A model generated the notes under the pieces. That model was not told where the DNA came from. It made no database searches and saw only the letters and a list, made by a program, of their open reading frames with translations. From assembly GCA_017984435.1 (NCBI GenBank), contig JAGNZK010000009.1:1-64000 (forward strand): a DNA stretch of 64,000 nucleotides, in the 5' to 3' direction. How positions within the stretch are numbered: position 1 is the stretch's first letter; each line of letters opens with the position of its first letter. The position numbers were made by a program, and so were the translations under genes. This DNA is from Nitrosomonas sp. (GTDB taxonomy: Bacteria > Pseudomonadota > Gammaproteobacteria > Burkholderiales > Nitrosomonadaceae). Of the stretch, positions 59,907 to 64,000 are shown piece after piece.

Positions 59907-60278
59907 ATGATGAAAAAAACACAGGTGACGCTTTGGTTGTTGATCACGGTATTATGTCTTCTGGCGCAGCCAGTTTTTAGTCAGCAGGTCAGGAATTTTC
60001 CGGTTGATAGCAAATTAGGTAATTTGATGGGGGTTTCTTTTCCAATCTTCACGATCAACGGCGTACAGTACCCAATGGGAGCGGGTGGACAGATTCGGGG
60101 TATCGATAATCTGATCATTCTGCCCAGTGTGGCGAACTACATCGGCATTATTCGTTATCAATTGGATGTCTCGGGCAATCTGCATCGCGTCTGGATTTTG
60201 ACCCCCGATGAAGTCAAAGCGGCGGAAAACGAAGGACAGCAGATTCCGTCACCGCCAAAACGTTTTTTCTTTTTTTAA
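59907..60278 (+). CDS. Small exported hypothetical protein
   Basis: A 123-residue protein with a clear signal peptide (VTLWLLITVLCLLAQPVFSQ, cleavage probably after FSQ). The mature part (FPVDSKLGNLMGVSFPIFTI, then QYPMGAGGQIRG) looks beta-rich and is not recognised. The C-terminus is odd: KRFFFF, an aromatic end like some outer-membrane sorting signals. It precedes miaB by 19 bases and may be cotranscribed with it. Confidence 0.75.
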   Translation: MMKKTQVTLWLLITVLCLLAQPVFSQQVRNFPVDSKLGNLMGVSFPIFTINGVQYPMGAGGQIRGIDNLIILPSVANYIGIIRYQLDVSGNLHRVWILTPDEVKAAENEGQQIPSPPKRFFFF

Positions 60279-60297
60279 TAACCTTACTAAATAATTT

Positions 60298-61626
60298 GTG
60301 AGTAACAAGCTCTATATTAAAACCTTTGGCTGCCAGATGAACGAGTATGACTCGGAAAAAATGGCCGATGTCCTGCACGCCGCCTACGGCATGGAACCCA
60401 CTGACGATCCGGCACAAGCCGATGTCATTTTGTTTAACACCTGTTCGGTACGTGAAAAAGCACAGGAAAAAGTATTTCATGACCTGGGGCGCGTGCGACA
60501 CTTGAAAGAAAGCAACCCCAATTTATTGATCGGTGTCGGTGGCTGTGTCGCCAGCCAGGAAGGCAAAGCGATTGTGAGCCGTGCGCCGTATGTGGATGTA
60601 GTGTTCGGGCCGCAAACCTTGCACCGCTTGCCGCAATTGATCGCTACCCGCAAGGCAACCGGCCGTTCACAAGTGGACATTTCGTTTCCTGAAATCGAGA
60701 AATTCGACCACCTACCGCCTGCTCGCACCGAAGGCAGCACTGCCTTCATTTCCATCATGGAAGGTTGCAGCAAATATTGCAGTTTCTGCGTGGTGCCGTA
60801 TACACGCGGCGAAGAAGTTTCCCGCCCGCTGGATGATGTGCTGACAGAAATTGCCATTTTGGCGGATCAGGGCATCAAGGAAATCACCTTGCTGGGGCAA
60901 AATGTCAACGCTTACCTGGGCGTGATGGATGATGGCGAAATCGCCGATTTTGCCTTGCTGCTGGAATATCTTCACGAAATACCCGGGATTGAGCGCATTC
61001 GCTATACCACCTCACATCCCAAAGAATTCACCCCGCGGCTGATTCAGGCTTACAGCCAATTGCCCAAACTGGTCAATCACTTACACCTGCCGGTGCAATC
61101 GGGTTCCGACCGGATACTGGCGGCGATGAAACGCGGTTACAGCGTATTGGAATATAAATCCATCATCCGCAAAGTGCGCGCGATTCGCCCTGATATCTCA
61201 GTGACGTCTGATTTCATCATCGGTTTTCCGGGGGAAACCGAGGCTGATTTTGAGGCGACACTCAAATTGGTTGAAGACATGAATTTTGATGACTCTTACA
61301 GCTTTATTTACAGTGCACGTCCCGGCACGCCTGCGGCCGACTTGCCCGATGACACGCCGCAGGAAGTCAAACTGGAGCGATTGCACAAATTACAAGCGCA
61401 AATTAATCAACAATGCGCAAACATCAGTCAGCAAATGATCGGCTCAACACAACGCGTGCTGCTGGAAGGCGTCTCCAAAAAAAATGCCGATGAATTCTTT
61501 GGACGCACGGATAATAACCGCGTCGTCAATTTATCCAGCACCCCGGATCGGGTCGGTTGTTTTGTCAATGTGCGCATTACGGAAGCGCGATCGCATACCT
61601 TACGGGGTGAAATACTTGGTGAATAA
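60298..61626 (+). CDS. miaB: tRNA-2-methylthio-N6-isopentenyladenosine synthase
   Basis: Radical-SAM methylthiotransferase of 442 residues that modifies A37 of tRNA. The start codon is GTG. The N-terminal cluster is held by Cys in [22 protein letters not shown] and [11 protein letters not shown]. The radical-SAM CxxxCxxC is in [23 protein letters not shown] domain ends the chain. It is the first recognised gene of the miaB-phoH-ybeY-corC operon. Confidence 0.98.
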   Translation: MSNKLYIKTFGCQMNEYDSEKMADVLHAAYGMEPTDDPAQADVILFNTCSVREKAQEKVFHDLGRVRHLKESNPNLLIGVGGCVASQEGKAIVSRAPYVDVVFGPQTLHRLPQLIATRKATGRSQVDISFPEIEKFDHLPPARTEGSTAFISIMEGCSKYCSFCVVPYTRGEEVSRPLDDVLTEIAILADQGIKEITLLGQNVNAYLGVMDDGEIADFALLLEYLHEIPGIERIRYTTSHPKEFTPRLIQAYSQLPKLVNHLHLPVQSGSDRILAAMKRGYSVLEYKSIIRKVRAIRPDISVTSDFIIGFPGETEADFEATLKLVEDMNFDDSYSFIYSARPGTPAADLPDDTPQEVKLERLHKLQAQINQQCANISQQMIGSTQRVLLEGVSKKNADEFFGRTDNNRVVNLSSTPDRVGCFVNVRITEARSHTLRGEILGE

Positions 61627-61698
61627 AATACAGTGTTTTACTTGCAAAGTATCCCTACCACTGAGAGAATCCTACTATTGTAACTGTATCACCCAACA

Positions 61699-62697
61699 TT
61701 GAAACCTAAACCCATCGAAATCTCTTTCACACCAGCCGATAATCAGCGATTGGCAAATTTGTGCGGCGCCTTGGATGAAAACCTCAAGCAGGTTGAAACC
61801 GCATTGGATGTAGTTATTTCACGCCGCGGCGAACATTTTAGTTTAACGGGAGAATCCGCTCAGACAAAGCTGGCTGCACAGGTGCTGCGCAATTTTTATA
61901 ACCAATCGCAACATCACTTAAGTCTGGAGCAAGTTCAACTCGGCCTGATCGAAGTGATGAATCCGCAGAATACACCGGATCAAACCAATCAGCGTGATGA
62001 AATCGCAGCTACCAAGCAACCGGCATCGCCAGCGTTGCTGACACGCCGTAGCAATTTATATGGCCGCACCCCGCGCCAAGCACAGTATCTGCAACAAATC
62101 CAGGAACACGATATCACGTTTGCCATTGGCCCGGCCGGTACGGGAAAAACTTATCTTGCAGTAGCCAGTGCGGTGGATGCGCTGGAACGTGATCTGGTAT
62201 CGCGTCTGATACTGGTTCGACCGGCGGTTGAAGCGGGTGAACGCTTGGGGTTTTTACCGGGTGATATGACGCAGAAAGTCGATCCTTATCTACGCCCACT
62301 GTATGACGCATTGTATGATCTAATGGGATTTGATAAAACCGGCAAGCAATTTGAACGCAACACGATTGAGATTGCACCATTGGCTTTTATGCGCGGACGC
62401 ACGCTGAATCAGTCATTTATTATTCTGGACGAAGCGCAGAACACCACACCGGAACAGATGAAAATGTTTCTGACACGTATCGGTATGGGCTCTAAAGCCG
62501 TGATCACCGGTGATGTGACGCAGATTGACTTGCCCAAACACCAGAAAAGTGGATTGATCGAAGCGCAGGAAGTGCTGAAAGATATCCGCGGTATTGCTTT
62601 TACCCGTTTTCAATCGGAAGACGTTGTCAGACACCCGCTAGTGCAGCGTATCGTGAATGCTTATGAGAAACATGACCAACGCAAACAGGAATCCTGA
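61699..62697 (+). CDS. ybeZ: PhoH-like ATPase (YbeZ)
   Basis: A 332-residue P-loop protein that acts with YbeY in RNA metabolism. Walker A is AIGPAGTGKTYLAVA and Walker B FIILDEAQNTTPEQMKMFL. An N-terminal KH-like part precedes the ATPase. The start is a TTG at 61699 with a weak ribosome site, so a few codons either way are possible. ybeY begins 12 bases after its stop. Confidence 0.95.
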   Translation: MKPKPIEISFTPADNQRLANLCGALDENLKQVETALDVVISRRGEHFSLTGESAQTKLAAQVLRNFYNQSQHHLSLEQVQLGLIEVMNPQNTPDQTNQRDEIAATKQPASPALLTRRSNLYGRTPRQAQYLQQIQEHDITFAIGPAGTGKTYLAVASAVDALERDLVSRLILVRPAVEAGERLGFLPGDMTQKVDPYLRPLYDALYDLMGFDKTGKQFERNTIEIAPLAFMRGRTLNQSFIILDEAQNTTPEQMKMFLTRIGMGSKAVITGDVTQIDLPKHQKSGLIEAQEVLKDIRGIAFTRFQSEDVVRHPLVQRIVNAYEKHDQRKQES

Positions 62698-62709
62698 CAG
62701 CATTTTTGC

Positions 62710-63147
62710 ATGAAGAAATCACTCAAGTTAGCAGTGCAGTACGCAACAGTCGACACAGAGATCCCTACACGGCCGCAGTTTCGCCGTTGGGTTAAAGGCG
62801 CACTAATGCAAGACGCCGAAATTGTTTTGCGGCTTGTCGATGAAACGGAAGGACGTGCGCTCAACCAGCAATTTCGTCATAAAAATTACGCAACGAACGT
62901 GTTAACCTTTGTTTATAACGATACACCACCATTAGTCGGCGATATTGTGCTATGCACACCGGTCGTCGGTCAAGAAGCACAGCAACAGCATAAGGACTTA
63001 CTGGCACATTATGCACACTTGACCGTGCATGGCATTCTGCATCTGCAAGGGTATGATCATATCGAAGATGCTGAAGCCGCAGCGATGGAACAAATGGAAA
63101 CACAAATACTAGCCCGGCTAGGCTACGATGATCCCTATCGAACATGA
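62710..63147 (+). CDS. ybeY: Endoribonuclease YbeY
   Basis: Zinc-dependent rRNA maturation factor, 145 residues. The metal motif is HGILHLQGYDH, and the fold signature NVLTFVYND lies earlier. Its position after phoH and before the corC-like gene is the standard one. Confidence 0.97.
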   Translation: MKKSLKLAVQYATVDTEIPTRPQFRRWVKGALMQDAEIVLRLVDETEGRALNQQFRHKNYATNVLTFVYNDTPPLVGDIVLCTPVVGQEAQQQHKDLLAHYAHLTVHGILHLQGYDHIEDAEAAAMEQMETQILARLGYDDPYRT

Positions 63148-63243
63148 CCATGCCATTTCATCTCATTCATCTCTGCCGATCTCATCAGCAAGTGAAACTT
63201 TTAACTCATTTTTCTTTTAAACCATCTCAATTAACGATACATC

Positions 63244-64000
63244 ATGGACGAACCTCCACCTAAAAGCGGTTGGTTGGAACGATTAGGCACTTTGCTGATT
63301 CGTAAACCGGAAGACCGCGAACAACTCATTACCCTGCTGCACTCTGCCTTTAAGCGAAATTTACTGGATTCGGATGCGCTCAGCATGATTGAAGGTGTCA
63401 TGCAAGTCTCTGAAATGCAGGCACGCGATATCATGGTGCCACGTTCGCAAATGGATGTTGTCGACATCAGCGAGACACCCGAAAAATTCATTCCCTTTGT
63501 CATTGAAGCGGCACATTCCCGTTTTCCGGTCACTGAAGGCTGCGAGGACGACATCATCGGCATTTTGTTGGCAAAAGACTTATTGCGTTATTATGCTGCC
63601 CCGGAAGAATTCAATATCCGTGATATGTTACGGCCCGCGGTCTTCATCCCGGAATCCAAACGATTGAATGTCTTACTCAAGGATTTTCGCAGCAATCGCA
63701 ATCACATGGCCATTGTCGTCAATGAATATGGAGATATCGCCGGTCTGGTGACGATTGAAGATGTATTGGAACAGATCGTTGGGGAAATCGAAGACGAATA
63801 TGATTTTGACGAAGAAGAAGCCAATATTGTGATGGAATCTGACGGGCTTTATCGTGTCAAGGCGATTACCGAGATCGGAAACTTCAATGAAGTGCTCGGT
63901 GCAAACTTTGATAATGACGACTACGATACCGTCGGCGGGTTGGTACTCAACAAGTTTGGCCGTTTGCCGGTGCGACACGAATCAGTTGTTATCGATCACT
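63244..64000 (+). CDS. corC: CorC/HlyC-family protein (YbeX), 3' end outside the window
   Basis: Starts at the ATG at 63244 and runs off the end; 252 codons are visible. It begins MDEPPPKSGWLERLGTLLIR. Two CBS domains follow, with RDIMVPRSQMDVVD and NHMAIVVNEYGDIAGLVTIE, and the transporter-associated CorC_HlyC domain (DYDTVGGLVLNKFGRLP) has begun. Linked to ybeY and often to lnt; reported roles are magnesium/cobalt efflux and ribosome maturation. Confidence 0.93.
   Translation, partial: MDEPPPKSGWLERLGTLLIRKPEDREQLITLLHSAFKRNLLDSDALSMIEGVMQVSEMQARDIMVPRSQMDVVDISETPEKFIPFVIEAAHSRFPVTEGCEDDIIGILLAKDLLRYYAAPEEFNIRDMLRPAVFIPESKRLNVLLKDFRSNRNHMAIVVNEYGDIAGLVTIEDVLEQIVGEIEDEYDFDEEEANIVMESDGLYRVKAITEIGNFNEVLGANFDNDDYDTVGGLVLNKFGRLPVRHESVVIDH

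Overview
The window looks like chromosome of a betaproteobacterium of the Nitrosomonas / Nitrosomonadaceae type. This is inferred from gene content and order (folE2 beside dxs, xseB-ispA and dxs on one strand, dapA-bamC, miaB-phoH-ybeY-corC), an AT-leaning intergenic style, a PEP-CTERM exported esterase, and related long imperfect palindromes between genes. No rRNA or tRNA gene was recognised. Most of the window is ordinary housekeeping sequence.

Layout. 1-8.3 kb: a small membrane protein, glycerate kinase and uvrA on the minus strand; a YajR-like MFS carrier and ssb on the plus strand; a two-helix membrane protein. 8.3-11.2 kb: murJ, then an IS1595-type insertion scar that has destroyed an SRPBCC-like gene and a methyltransferase gene. 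11.2-16.6 kb (minus): ADP-ribosylglycohydrolase, folE2, dxs, ispA, xseB. 17-27.4 kb (plus): a GNAT-like protein, a MobA-like nucleotidyltransferase, lptF/lptG, a KtrAB-type potassium system, then a CDP-alcohol phosphatidyltransferase followed by a two-domain lipid enzyme (diacylglycerol kinase plus Tam41-like CDP-DAG synthase). 27.4-39.3 kb: a DUF2959 lipoprotein, an RlpA-like lipoprotein, nadC, an FMN glutamate-synthase-like protein, a PAS-GGDEF-EAL sensor, clpB, dapA, bamC. 39.4-46.8 kb: rfbB-rfbD, accA-tilS, msrB, roxA and three very small lipoproteins.

46.8-58.5 kb is the accessory part: a complete type I-C CRISPR-Cas system on the minus strand (cas3-cas5c-cas8c-cas7c-cas4-cas1-cas2, leader, 27 canonical repeats of 37 bp plus one degenerate terminal repeat). 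The cas block is interrupted twice. An RHH antitoxin/MazF-like toxin pair sits antisense between cas4 and cas1. An MNT nucleotidyltransferase with a short HEPN partner, plus a HicB-like fragment, sits between cas7c and cas4. The array carries an internal block duplication in which the two copies have since diverged. Cas7c is about 90 residues longer than I expect for the family. A HIRAN-domain pseudogene lies upstream of cas3.

58.7-64 kb: a PEP-CTERM GDSL esterase, a small exported protein, then miaB, phoH-like, ybeY and corC, the last cut by the window edge.

The two most promising novelties are the cas operon with embedded toxin-antitoxin modules and the lipid pair at 24.1-27.4 kb. The latter could take diacylglycerol through phosphatidate and CDP-DAG to a phospholipid using two polypeptides. 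All assignments come from reading the sequence; no database search was run.
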